In this document: piece by piece, positions 1-6,823 of the stretch
How the letters are laid out: each line of letters begins with the position of its first letter
Numbering within the stretch: the first letter of the stretch is position 1
Assembly (NCBI GenBank): GCA_023434205.1
Contig: JAEYTB010000061.1
Location: forward strand, 1-11,311
Origin: Planctomycetota bacterium
GTDB taxonomy: Bacteria > Planctomycetota > Phycisphaerae > Phycisphaerales > UBA1924
Reading direction: 5' to 3'
Length of the DNA stretch: 11,311 bases
Translations under genes and position numbers: made by a program
Notes under the pieces: model-generated
Seen by the model: the letters and a program-made list of their open reading frames with translations, nothing else
What the model was told of the DNA's origin: nothing
The model's database searches: none

Positions 1-651
1 ACCCTTGTCCACCGCCGCGGCGATGATCGCCTGCAACAAAATCGACGTCAGCTCCGCGATGTCCACGCCCGACCCGTCGCTGCCCACGTTCGTCAGCCGG
101 ACCTCGTGGATCGGGATGTTCACGCTCGTCAGCCCCGACGGCCCACCGACCAGATCAAGGTGAACGACCACGTTGTTGATCACGACCTCGCTGATCTTGA
201 ACGTCTTGCCCGGCTTCTCTTCCTTGGGCTTCGCCTTCTCGCCAGACTCCAGCTTCTTCAGGTTGTCCAGGATGATCCCGTAGTTCGAGCCGCTGCTCGT
301 CCGCTTCAGGTCGAGCTCCACATCCGACAGCGCCAGCCGCGGCAGGACCACCGTGTCCTTCATCAGCGAGCCCAGCGACACCTCGACGCCCCCGTCGCCC
401 AGCTTGAGGAACTTGCCCTCGAACCCCTGCGGGTTGTCCACCGCCAGCCCCGACAACCCGAACTTGCCCGACGCGATCCCGATGCTCGCGCTGTCCAGCG
501 CCGTCGGAACGCCCAGCGCATAGCTCCCCCCCTTCTCGATCCCGGTCTTCGCGACCGAGTCGATCATGATGAGCGTCGCCACCAGCGCGACGACCACCAG
601 CAGGAGCCCGCCACCCACGACCGAAACGATGATCTTCACCGGCTTTGTCAT
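1..651 (-). CDS. AsmA-like membrane-anchored protein, N-terminal part (cut by window edge)
   Basis: The minus-strand frame is open for 217 codons from an ATG at 651 to the window edge, so the C-terminus is missing. Residues about 6-29 form one hydrophobic segment (IIVSVVGGGLLLVVVALVA), reading as an uncleaved membrane anchor. After it come ALGVPTALDSASIGIASGKF, GLAVDNPQGF and VSLGSLMKDTVVLPRLALS, alternating beta-like stretches as in planctomycete proteins with an AsmA-type N-terminal domain. AsmA-like proteins are envelope proteins linked to outer-membrane lipid handling; a specific role here is not visible. A lysine/glutamate-rich linker lies near residues 128-140. The start has no Shine-Dalgarno sequence: a hairpin and T7 run end exactly at the ATG. 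A GTG four codons in also lacks one. It may be cotranscribed with the pseudopilins or have its own promoter at 679-684. The AsmA assignment is by recalled sequence pattern only. Confidence 0.75.
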   Translation of the reverse strand, partial: MTKPVKIIVSVVGGGLLLVVVALVATLIMIDSVAKTGIEKGGSYALGVPTALDSASIGIASGKFGLSGLAVDNPQGFEGKFLKLGDGGVEVSLGSLMKDTVVLPRLALSDVELDLKRTSSGSNYGIILDNLKKLESGEKAKPKEEKPGKTFKISEVVINNVVVHLDLVGGPSGLTSVNIPIHEVRLTNVGSDGSGVDIAELTSILLQAIIAAAVDKG

Positions 652-676
652 AAAAAAACCCCGCATGGCTGCGGGG
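652..676 (-). terminator. Hairpin plus T7 ending at the next start codon
   Basis: Reading the minus strand, CCCCGCA-GCCA-TGCGGGG (stem arms 670-676 and 659-665) is followed by seven T (658-652) and then directly by ATG at 651. It has the form of an intrinsic terminator for the pseudopilin gene ending at 705. Because it touches the next start codon, it could instead be a 5' leader hairpin of the AsmA-like gene. Confidence 0.75.
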
Positions 677-678
677 TC

Positions 679-684
679 AGTGTA
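679..684 (-). promoter_or_regulatory. Possible -10 box (TACACT) for the AsmA-like gene
   Basis: On the minus strand CGGTACACT resembles the TAGACT boxes of other candidate promoters in this window. No matching -35 box is visible 16-17 bases upstream, so the call is weak. If real, transcription would start inside the hairpin at 659-676 and the leader would be very short. Confidence 0.25.
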
Positions 685-704
685 CCGGGATTGAGCCGGG
701 CCCG

Positions 705-1787
705 TTACGGAGCCCAGGAACGGGTGTCGATCTCCGAGTTGCCGCCCCAAGGCTTCATCGGCGTCATCACACCGAGGTCAACGCCCTGGAGGCCGCCGCG
801 GGTCCAGCGGCACTTGCCGCGGATCGTGCCCGCGCCCGTCGCCGGCGCGTCCCACGCCTGCGGCTGGTAGTTGATCAGGGTGGGGAAGGGGCTCTGCGGG
901 TTGTCGGGCTGGAAGCCGTAGAGCACGTCGGAGCTCTTCACCATCGACACGTGCTGATCGAAGAAGAGCGCGGTGAAGGTCGCGGAGTCCTCAGCGAAGA
1001 AGATCGGCACCTTGCGGAAGTGCCGGGTCTCGTCCTCGTGCTTCTGGATCTTCTGGGAGGGGAACGTCACCTCCACCAGCTTGCGCTTGCCGAGCTGGTT
1101 CTGGCGGATCGGGTTGCCCGCGAGCTGGTAGGTGCTCTGCGACGTCGCCTGCTTCACGGTCGTGCCCTGCTTCACAGAGTCCGGCCCATACCCGGCGGGC
1201 ACCATCTGGTAGCTGGAGCTGTAGGGCCAGCGCCAGTTGATCGGGTCGCTGCCGTCGGGCTGGTTGGGGGCGAACGCGTTCGCGTTGAACTGCCGCCAGT
1301 CCTGCCACGCGTTGCGGTTGCGGTCCTCGGGGCACACCACCAGCTTCTCAGGAAGCCGCGACGCCAGGTAATCCTGGAGCACCAGGTGCGTGTACAGCAC
1401 GTGGGGGATCCAGTTGGTGATCATCGGCATCGCGTCCGCGCCCGCATCCCGCGAGGTCCGCCGGCGGATGATGTCGATCGCCTGCGCCGAAGCCGCGGCG
1501 AGGTCATCGCCCATCGCCTGCCCCTGCAGGTCGGCGTAGCTCAGCCGGTTCGCGGTCGCCGCCGTGATGGAGAACGAGTACAGCTTGTCCTGGTAGTCCG
1601 CCGTGTAGCTGTGCGTCGCCACACCCTGCTGCTTCAGGTTCGAGATGCACATCGTGTACCGGCCCGAGGAGCGGGCCTTGTTCAGCGCCGGGAGCAGGAT
1701 CCCGATCAACAGGACGATGATCATGATCACGACCAGCAGCTCGATGAGCGTGAAGGCGTGACGACGCTGTACGGTCTTCGCTTCCAT
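705..1787 (-). CDS. Type II pseudopilin-like protein, divergent paralogue (360 aa)
   Basis: The N-terminus is a prepilin signal: short basic leader ending RRHA, then FTLIELLVV with Glu at +5, then a long hydrophobic helix to about residue 35. A prepilin peptidase would cleave between Ala11 and Phe12, leaving a membrane-anchored periplasmic protein. The C-terminal part has LPEKLVVCPEDR, a SSSYQMVP stretch, LFFDQHVSMV (resembling the H-X9-DG/FDGH region of planctomycete pseudopilins, with DQH in place of DGH) and RWTRGGLQGVDLG. These features align it with the two genes upstream, but it is more diverged and carries an extra tail of about 20 residues. ATG 1787 is chosen because GAGGGA lies six bases upstream; ATG 1793 directly abuts that site, and the frame's extension to 1931 lacks pilin character. 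No assembly ATPase or other secretion gene is nearby, so its partner machinery is unknown. Confidence 0.88.
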   Translation of the reverse strand: MEAKTVQRRHAFTLIELLVVIMIIVLLIGILLPALNKARSSGRYTMCISNLKQQGVATHSYTADYQDKLYSFSITAATANRLSYADLQGQAMGDDLAAASAQAIDIIRRRTSRDAGADAMPMITNWIPHVLYTHLVLQDYLASRLPEKLVVCPEDRNRNAWQDWRQFNANAFAPNQPDGSDPINWRWPYSSSYQMVPAGYGPDSVKQGTTVKQATSQSTYQLAGNPIRQNQLGKRKLVEVTFPSQKIQKHEDETRHFRKVPIFFAEDSATFTALFFDQHVSMVKSSDVLYGFQPDNPQSPFPTLINYQPQAWDAPATGAGTIRGKCRWTRGGLQGVDLGVMTPMKPWGGNSEIDTRSWAP

Positions 1788-1793
1788 TGGCAT

Positions 1794-1799
1794 TCCCTC
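1794..1799 (-). promoter_or_regulatory. Ribosome binding site choosing ATG 1787
   Basis: GAGGGA on the minus strand is six bases from ATG 1787 and zero from ATG 1793, so the inner ATG is preferred. Confidence 0.6.
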
Positions 1800-1863
1800 A
1801 AGAAAGGCGGGATTTTCTTCTCTGGGAGGAGGACCCAAGAACTGGAGCCCCTCATGGCACCCC

Positions 1864-1879
1864 GCGGGGTCACCCCCGC
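1864..1879 (-). other. Leader hairpin with GTGA tetraloop
   Basis: On the minus strand GCGGGG-GTGA-CCCCGC forms a perfect six-pair stem with a GNRA-type loop. It begins about nine bases after the predicted -10 box at 1888-1893, so it would sit at the very 5' end of the transcript for the pseudopilin at 1787. No T-run follows, so it is not a terminator. The rest of the 223-base gap (1788-2010) shows no gene. Confidence 0.5.
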
Positions 1880-1887
1880 TTCCGTTT

Positions 1888-1915
1888 ACTCTACCACATC
1901 CGGCTCTACGAGCAA
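1888..1915 (-). promoter_or_regulatory. Candidate promoter TTGCTC-N16-TAGAGT
   Basis: On the minus strand TTGCTC (1915-1910) and TAGAGT (1893-1888) are 16 bases apart, inside the longest intergenic gap and upstream of the divergent pseudopilin. The pattern matches candidate promoters at 4177-4204 and 8574-8601. It would let this gene be transcribed separately from its two paralogues. Confidence 0.45.
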
Positions 1916-2010
1916 GCGCAGTCTTATCCACATGTACCGGACCTGTCCGGGCTCTGGATGCACTTTTTTGGGGAACACCCTCGGATCGCCCCGGTACGCC
2001 GTCCGTTCGG

Positions 2011-3051
2011 CTACCGAACCTCCGAACCCCCGAAGTCCACGCCCCGCAAGCCCTTCCGGGTCCACCGGTAGTACCCGTTTACCGTCTCCGACGCCGCCCC
2101 CGACAGCGTCGGCGGCTCACCCGGTCCGGGTGTGTAGTGGTACAGCAGCGGGAACACCGACTGCGGCGCACGCGGGTCCCACCCCTTGTTGCCGCTCCCG
2201 GTCGTCCGGATCGACGCGTGCCCGTCGAAGAACAGCAGCGGCTGCTTCGCGATCGCGTACGCATGGAAAATCGGCCGCTTGTGGCTGTGCCGGTCGAACA
2301 GGTCAAACAGGTAAACCTTGGATGACGGGAACGTCACCATGTCCATCCGCTTCAGCTCGAACTTCGTGTCCCCGAACGACTGGTACAGCAGGTGGTTCCC
2401 AGGCGCCCCGCTCGCCTGCCCGATCCCCAGCCCCCCGTTCGCCGTCGTCGCAACCCACGCACACGGCACGGCCTGATAGCTCGACCAGAAGCCCAGAAAG
2501 TCGCGGAACTCCTGCGACGCGTTGTAATCCGGGTTCGACGTCCCATCCAGAAGGTCCGGCACACCGTTCACAAAGTTCCGCTGCCAGATCAGCGCATCCC
2601 GGTCGTCCGGGCACACCACCCCCTTCTCCGGCAGCGACTCGCCGAAGTACCCCCCGTCCACCATCACCAGGTACGAGAAGTTCCGCGTCAGCATCCGGTC
2701 CGTGATCCGCCCCTGGTTTGGCCGGCTCAGCACCCGCCGCACGATGTCCACCGCCTGGTTCGCGTGCGCTTCGGTCGCGTTGCCGGCGGAGTTGAGGTCT
2801 GCAAACTGGCTGTACGTGCCCCCCGGCTGCCACGAGAACGCCGCCAGCGAGTTGCGGCTGTCCCCCGCGTACGCCGCCAGCCCGATGCCCATCTGCCGCT
2901 GATTGCTCAGGCAAATGTCCAGCCGCGCCGTCTTCCGCGCCTTGCCCAGCGACGGCAGCAGGATGGCGATGAGCAGCGCGATGATCGCGATCACCACCAA
3001 CAACTCAATAAGCGTAAACGCCGCGCGGCGGTCGGTGCCGTTCCGTCCCAT
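2011..3051 (-). CDS. Type II pseudopilin-like protein, second of a tandem pair (346 aa)
   Basis: The leader MGRNGTDRRAA precedes FTLIELLVVIAIIALLIAILL, giving predicted cleavage between Ala11 and Phe12, Glu at +5 and one N-terminal membrane helix. The remainder is a periplasmic domain with VDIVRRVL, LPEKGVVCPDDRD, SSYQAVPCAW, LFFDGHAS and the closing motif RWTRKGLRGVDFG. It aligns end to end with the gene immediately upstream (start 4107) and shares exact DNA blocks with it, so the two arose by tandem duplication. The start ATG has AGGGG about eight bases upstream. Only 21 bases separate it from the upstream stop, so the pair is almost certainly cotranscribed. Pseudopilins form short periplasmic fibres in type II secretion or related systems; in planctomycetes they are greatly expanded and mostly of unknown function. 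No role can be assigned here. Confidence 0.9.
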   Translation of the reverse strand: MGRNGTDRRAAFTLIELLVVIAIIALLIAILLPSLGKARKTARLDICLSNQRQMGIGLAAYAGDSRNSLAAFSWQPGGTYSQFADLNSAGNATEAHANQAVDIVRRVLSRPNQGRITDRMLTRNFSYLVMVDGGYFGESLPEKGVVCPDDRDALIWQRNFVNGVPDLLDGTSNPDYNASQEFRDFLGFWSSYQAVPCAWVATTANGGLGIGQASGAPGNHLLYQSFGDTKFELKRMDMVTFPSSKVYLFDLFDRHSHKRPIFHAYAIAKQPLLFFDGHASIRTTGSGNKGWDPRAPQSVFPLLYHYTPGPGEPPTLSGAASETVNGYYRWTRKGLRGVDFGGSEVR

Positions 3052-3072
3052 CGTTCACCCCTGTTCTCTTGG

Positions 3073-4107
3073 CTAACGGACCTCCCTCGCCCCGAAGTCG
3101 ACGCCCTTGAGACCCCGGCGCGTCCACCGGTAATACCCCGTCACCGTGTCCGACGCGTTCCCCGACAGCGTCCGCGGCTCCGTCGCCGCCGGGTAGTACT
3201 GGTACGTGGTCACCGCGTTCACGTTGGTCGGGTTCATCGGGTCCCACCCGCGGTTCGCGTCCCCCGTCCGCCGCACCGACGCGTGCCCGTCGAAGAACAG
3301 CAGCGGCTGCTTGGCGTCGTCGTACGCGTGAAAGATCGTCCGCTTGCGGCTGTGACGGTCGAACAGGTCGAAGATGTACACCTTGCTCGACGGGAACCAG
3401 ATGTGGTCCATCCGAGTCACGTTGAACCGCGTCGTCGGGTACCAGTGGTACAGCAGGTGATAGCCCGGCGCGCCCGACGCCTGGTTCACGCCCGTGGTCC
3501 CCGTCCCGTCCGCCCACGCACACGGCACCGCCTGGTACGTCGACCAGAACGGCAGCATCAGCTTGAACGCGGCCGACGCCGCGGGGTCCGGGTCCGGCGT
3601 CCCCGCGACCGGGTTGGTCGGGTTGTTCACGAAGTTCCGCTGCCAGATCTGAGCGTCGCGGTCCTCGGGGCACACCACCCCCTTCTCCGGCAGCGAGTCC
3701 CCCATGTACCCCCCGTCGATCAGCACCATGTACGAGAAGTTCCGCGTCAGCATCCGGTCCGTCACCGGCTGCTGCCCCGGCCGGTTCAAGACCCGCCGCA
3801 CGATGTCCACCGCCTGGTTGGCGTGCGCCACAAACGCGTTGGGCGCGTTGTTCAGGTCCGCCCACTGGCTGTGAATCCGCCCCGGCTGCCACGAGAACGC
3901 GGCGAGGCTCCCGCGCTTGTCCCCGGCATACGACGTCAGCGCCGTGCCCATCTGCCGCATGTTGCTCAGACAGATGTCCAGCCGCGCCGTCTTGCGCGCC
4001 GAAGCAAGCGACGGCAGCAGAATCCCGATCAGCAGCGCGATCACCGCGATGACCACAAGCAGCTCAATAAGTGTGAAAGCCGACCGACACGCCGTCCGAG
4101 TGCTCAT
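3073..4107 (-). CDS. Type II pseudopilin-like protein, first of a tandem pair (344 aa)
   Basis: The leader MSTRTACRSA precedes FTLIELLVVIAVIALLIGILL, with predicted cleavage between Ala10 and Phe11 and Glu at +5. The periplasmic domain has NMRQMGTALTSYAGDKRGS, VDIVRRVLNRPGQ, LPEKGVVCPEDRD, STYQAVPCAWA, a pair of basic/histidine stretches (FDRHSRKRTIFHAYDD), LLFFDGHAS and the terminal RWTRRGLKGVDFG. It is the closest relative of the next gene (3051-2011) and a more distant relative of the one after that. A purine-rich AAGGGGG lies about ten bases before the ATG, within a GGGGCCCC palindrome. A candidate promoter and leader hairpin lie upstream, after the ahcY terminator, so this gene probably opens its own transcription unit. 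As in its paralogues the residue before the cleavage site is Ala instead of the more usual Gly. Confidence 0.9.
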   Translation of the reverse strand: MSTRTACRSAFTLIELLVVIAVIALLIGILLPSLASARKTARLDICLSNMRQMGTALTSYAGDKRGSLAAFSWQPGRIHSQWADLNNAPNAFVAHANQAVDIVRRVLNRPGQQPVTDRMLTRNFSYMVLIDGGYMGDSLPEKGVVCPEDRDAQIWQRNFVNNPTNPVAGTPDPDPAASAAFKLMLPFWSTYQAVPCAWADGTGTTGVNQASGAPGYHLLYHWYPTTRFNVTRMDHIWFPSSKVYIFDLFDRHSRKRTIFHAYDDAKQPLLFFDGHASVRRTGDANRGWDPMNPTNVNAVTTYQYYPAATEPRTLSGNASDTVTGYYRWTRRGLKGVDFGAREVR

Positions 4108-4154
4108 GGGAGGGGCCCCCTTCTACCGGGCTGCCGAGCGGAGGACGATTGACA

Positions 4155-4168
4155 GTGGCGAACGCCAC
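4155..4168 (-). other. Leader hairpin upstream of the first pseudopilin
   Basis: The perfect inverted repeat GTGGC-GTTC-GCCAC begins eight bases after the candidate -10 box at 4177-4182, so it would lie at about +2 of the transcript. No T-run follows. It is short and could be chance in a GC-rich genome, but matches the arrangement at 1864-1879. Confidence 0.4.
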
Positions 4169-4176
4169 CCGGAACC

Positions 4177-4204
4177 AGTCTAACACAGCCCGGTCATCGG
4201 GCAA
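4177..4204 (-). promoter_or_regulatory. Candidate promoter TTGCCC-N16-TAGACT for the pseudopilin cluster
   Basis: On the minus strand TTGCCC (4204-4199) and TAGACT (4182-4177) are separated by 16 bases. The element lies between the ahcY terminator and the first pseudopilin, where a new promoter is expected. It gives a leader of roughly 60 bases. Confidence 0.5.
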
Positions 4205-4221
4205 GCGGCATCCTGCCAGCC

Positions 4222-4253
4222 AAAAAAGCCAGCGCCCCGCTCCCGCGGGGCGC
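4222..4253 (-). terminator. Intrinsic terminator after ahcY
   Basis: On the minus strand GCGCCCCGC-GGGA-GCGGGGCGC forms a nine-pair perfect stem, followed after TGGC by six T. It begins 26 bases beyond the ahcY stop codon and separates the SAH operon from the pseudopilins. Confidence 0.85.
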
Positions 4254-4279
4254 CGCTGCGTCAGTTTGGCGCGTCCCGA

Positions 4280-5806
4280 TCAATACCGGTAGTGGTCCGC
4301 CTTGTACGGCCCGTCCGGCGACACGCCCAGGTACGACGCCTGATCCGGCGTCAGCCTCGTCAGCTTCACGCCCAGCTTCTCGAGGTGCAAACGCGCCACC
4401 TCCTCATCCAGCTTCTTGGGCAGCGTGTACACCTTGCCCGTCTCATACTTGAACCCGCTCAGCGTGGGCTTGTTGTTCGCGTTCAGCCACAGGTCGATCT
4501 GCGCAATCGTCTGGTTCGTGAACGACGAGCTCATCACAAAGCTCGGGTGCCCCGTCGCGCACCCCAGGTTCATCAGCCGGCCCTCGGCCAGCACCAGGAT
4601 CGACTTCTCGCCCTTGCCGCCGGCGTTGAACACGAACTCGTCGTACTGCGCCTTGATGTTGACCCGCTTCACGCCCCCCTTCTTCACGCCCTCGTACAGC
4701 GCCGCCATGTCGATCTCATTGTCAAAGTGGCCGATGTTCGCCACGATCGCCTTGTCCTTCATCCGCTTCATGTGATCGACCGTGATCACGTCCTTGTTCC
4801 CCGTCGACGTGATGAAGATGTCCGCCGTCTCCACCACGTCCTCAAGCACCGTCACCTGGTACCCCTCCATCGCCGCCTGCAGCGCGTTGATGGGATCAAT
4901 CTCCGTCACGATCACGCGGCAGCCCTGCCCCCGAAGCGCCTGGCAGCACCCCTTGCCCACATCCCCGTACCCCAGCACCACCGCCACCTTGCCGCTCAGC
5001 ATCACATCCGTCGCCCGGTTCAGCCCGTCCACCAGCGAGTGGCGGCAGCCGTACAGGTTGTCGAACTTGCTCTTGGTCGCCGAGTCGTTCACGTTGATCG
5101 CCGGCATCCGCAGCGTGCCCGCCTTCTGCATCTCGTACAGCCGGTGCACGCCCGTCGTCGTCTCCTCCGACACGCCCTTGATCGCCTCGACGACCTTGCT
5201 CCACCGGCCCGGGTTCTTCTTCTGCTCCTCGCGCAGCAGGTCCAGGATCACCCCCCACTCCTCCGGGTCCCCCGCCTTCAGGTCCGGCACCCTGCCCGCC
5301 TTCTCAAACTCCGCCCCCTTGTGGACCAGCAGCGTCGCGTCGCCACCATCATCCAGCAGCAGGTTCGGCCCGCCCCCGTCCGGCCACCGCAGCGCCTGCT
5401 CCGTGCACCACCAATACTCCGGCAGCGTCTCACCCTTCCACGCGAACACGCTCACGCCCTTGGGGCTCTCCACCGTCCCCTCCGGCCCCACCACCACCGC
5501 CGCCGCGGCAGAGTCCTGCGTCGAAAAGATATTGCACGACACCCACCGCACGCTCGCGCCCAGGTCCACCAGCGTCTCGATCAGCACCGCCGTCTGCACC
5601 GTCATGTGCAGCGAGCCCATGATCCGCGCCCCCGCCAGCGGCTTCTGCCCCTTGTACCGCGCCCGAAGCGCCATCAGCCCCGGCATCTCGTGCTCCGCGA
5701 GCCGAATCTCCTTGCGCCCCAGCTCCGCGAGCGTGAGGTCCGCGACCTTGTAATCCAGGCTGGCGGAAACGGACGGCTTGAGCGGCTTCGTGGCGGTCGC
5801 GGTCAT
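4280..5806 (-). CDS. ahcY: S-adenosylhomocysteine hydrolase (adenosylhomocysteinase, 508 aa)
   Basis: This NAD-dependent cytosolic enzyme reversibly splits S-adenosylhomocysteine into adenosine and homocysteine, relieving product inhibition of SAM-dependent methyltransferases and feeding the methionine cycle. Family hallmarks run through the protein: GSLHMTVQTAVLIETL (about 64-79), CNIFSTQD (91-98), the substrate region EETTTGVHRLYEM (about 214-226), NVNDSATKSKFDN (239-251), the NAD-binding GYGDVGKG (279-286), ITSTGNKDVI, and the canonical C-terminal tail YKADHYRY that reaches the partner subunit's NAD. The length and the REEQKKNPGRWSKVVEAIKG insert fit the long bacterial form. ATG 5806 is preferred over GTG 5812 because GAGGAG lies five bases upstream of ATG but abuts GTG. 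It follows the ArsR-methyltransferase regulator by 31 bases and ends before a strong terminator, so the two form an operon. Confidence 0.98.
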   Translation of the reverse strand: MTATATKPLKPSVSASLDYKVADLTLAELGRKEIRLAEHEMPGLMALRARYKGQKPLAGARIMGSLHMTVQTAVLIETLVDLGASVRWVSCNIFSTQDSAAAAVVVGPEGTVESPKGVSVFAWKGETLPEYWWCTEQALRWPDGGGPNLLLDDGGDATLLVHKGAEFEKAGRVPDLKAGDPEEWGVILDLLREEQKKNPGRWSKVVEAIKGVSEETTTGVHRLYEMQKAGTLRMPAINVNDSATKSKFDNLYGCRHSLVDGLNRATDVMLSGKVAVVLGYGDVGKGCCQALRGQGCRVIVTEIDPINALQAAMEGYQVTVLEDVVETADIFITSTGNKDVITVDHMKRMKDKAIVANIGHFDNEIDMAALYEGVKKGGVKRVNIKAQYDEFVFNAGGKGEKSILVLAEGRLMNLGCATGHPSFVMSSSFTNQTIAQIDLWLNANNKPTLSGFKYETGKVYTLPKKLDEEVARLHLEKLGVKLTRLTPDQASYLGVSPDGPYKADHYRY

Positions 5807-5811
5807 GGTCA

Positions 5812-5817
5812 CTCCTC
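5812..5817 (-). promoter_or_regulatory. Ribosome binding site choosing ATG 5806 of ahcY
   Basis: GAGGAG on the minus strand is five bases before ATG 5806. Its last base is the G of the alternative GTG at 5812, ruling that codon out as the main start. Confidence 0.65.
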
Positions 5818-5837
5818 AAAAAAACGAACGGTGTTAC

Positions 5838-6806
5838 TTAGCTCCGAACAAACGCCGCGGCGACAAACAAGCCGGGGCCCTTCGCGTCAGGATCGGTCGG
5901 AAGTTCACGGTACGTCACATCCGCAAAGCCCGCCCCCGTGAGCAGCCGGTCCAGTGACTCCTTCGAAAAACCCAGGTGCTGGTGCCCCATCGTGTGCCGG
6001 TACTCCGCCCGGTGGTGCTCCACCATGTCCACGATCAGCAGCACCCCGCCCCCGCGCCCCGTCCGCAGCACCCGCGCCGCCTCCCCCAGAAACCTCCCCG
6101 GGTCTGCCAGGTGGTGCAGCACCAGCACCGCCACCGCCGCGTCGATCGTCCCGTCCGGGATCGGCAGCTCTTCCGCGGCAGCCTCCACAAACGTCACGTT
6201 CGCGGCGTCCTTCAGCCGCGCCCGCGCCGCCTCCAGCATCGGCCCCGACGCGTCCACCGCGACCACCCGTTCCACCACCGGCGCCAGCAGCTCCGAGGCG
6301 TTCCCCGTCCCGCACCCCAGGTCCGCGACCGTCCAGTCCCGCCGCAGCAGCGAAAGCAGCGCCAGCGAGGTAAACCGCCCCCCGAACAGCTCCGTCCGCA
6401 GTTCGTCCCACTCCCCCGCGTACCGCCCGAAAAAGCTCAGACTGTCCGTCCGCCGCTCCGCAAGCACAGAACGCAGCCGCCGCTCGTCCTCGCTCACCTC
6501 GCTAGTGCCCTGCACCTGGTCGCGCACCGCCAGCCACAACGGCCGGGCCTCCGCCGCCAGGTCATCCAGAATCAGCCTGTAGAACGTCGCCGTCCCCTCC
6601 GACCGCCGCACCACCCAGCCCGCATCTGCCAGCAGCTTCAGGTGGCGGCTGATCGTGGACTGCGGCAGTTGAACGACCTTCGCGACCTCCCCCACCGACA
6701 GCGCCTCGGCCTCCAGCAGCCGCAAAATGCGCAACCGGACCATGTCGCTGAGGGCTGCGAGGCGGTCGGTCACCTGCGTCGGGTTGGCGTGGCTGCTCCG
6801 CTTCAT
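5838..6806 (-). CDS. ArsR-family regulator fused to a SAM-methyltransferase domain, SahR-like (322 aa)
   Basis: Residues about 12-95 are an ArsR winged helix-turn-helix (LAALSDMVRLRILRLLEAE, recognition helix LPQSTISRHLKLLADAGWV, wing RRSEGTATFYRL). After a linker, residues about 125-320 are a class I methyltransferase fold: FFGRYAGEWDELR, motif I ADLGCGTGNA (161-170), acidic VVAVDAS (181-187) and AVLVLHHLADP (226-236). The arsenic-type cysteine pair is absent: the usual cysteine helix reads EALSVGEVAKVV, and the only cysteine is in motif I, so metal sensing is unlikely. The same architecture occurs in SahR and in ArsR-methyltransferase regulators next to metF, where the second domain binds SAH or SAM as effector. 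Being directly upstream of ahcY supports an SAH-responsive role. An inverted repeat over the start codon suggests autoregulation. No Shine-Dalgarno is present. SahR orthology is inferred; true methyltransferase activity is possible but less likely. Confidence 0.88.
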   Translation of the reverse strand: MKRSSHANPTQVTDRLAALSDMVRLRILRLLEAEALSVGEVAKVVQLPQSTISRHLKLLADAGWVVRRSEGTATFYRLILDDLAAEARPLWLAVRDQVQGTSEVSEDERRLRSVLAERRTDSLSFFGRYAGEWDELRTELFGGRFTSLALLSLLRRDWTVADLGCGTGNASELLAPVVERVVAVDASGPMLEAARARLKDAANVTFVEAAAEELPIPDGTIDAAVAVLVLHHLADPGRFLGEAARVLRTGRGGGVLLIVDMVEHHRAEYRHTMGHQHLGFSKESLDRLLTGAGFADVTYRELPTDPDAKGPGLFVAAAFVRS

Positions 6807-6823
6807 CCGTTTATCCGGATGAA
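6802..6823 (-). promoter_or_regulatory. Probable operator: perfect 8-8 inverted repeat over the start codon
   Basis: TTCATCCG-N6-CGGATGAA is a perfect inverted repeat with eight-base arms and a six-base spacer, the usual form of a site bound by a dimeric ArsR-type regulator. It begins directly after the -10 box and its second arm contains the regulator's ATG, so binding would block the promoter and initial transcribed region. Autorepression is inferred from this geometry. Confidence 0.7.

Noticed and set aside
1788..1931. Longer start of the divergent pseudopilin at 1931
   Set aside because: It would bury the prepilin signal under 48 extra residues and cross the candidate promoter and hairpin. 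A ribosome site supports ATG 1787.
951..4152. Long plus-strand open frames opposite the pseudopilin genes
   Set aside because: Their translations are Arg/Pro/His-rich low-complexity text typical of high-GC shadow frames, while the minus strand carries clear prepilin signals and family motifs.
5807..5837. SAH riboswitch upstream of ahcY
   Set aside because: The 31-base gap between the regulator and ahcY is too short for one, and the regulator's own leader is about ten bases.
4292..5941. 549-codon plus-strand frame opposite ahcY
   Set aside because: It is antisense to an unmistakable S-adenosylhomocysteine hydrolase and has no domain, start site or normal composition.
5838..6806. Arsenic-responsive ArsR regulator or ArsM arsenite methyltransferase fusion
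   Set aside because: The cysteine pair of arsenic-sensing ArsR proteins and the extra cysteines of ArsM are absent; the only cysteine is in methyltransferase motif I.
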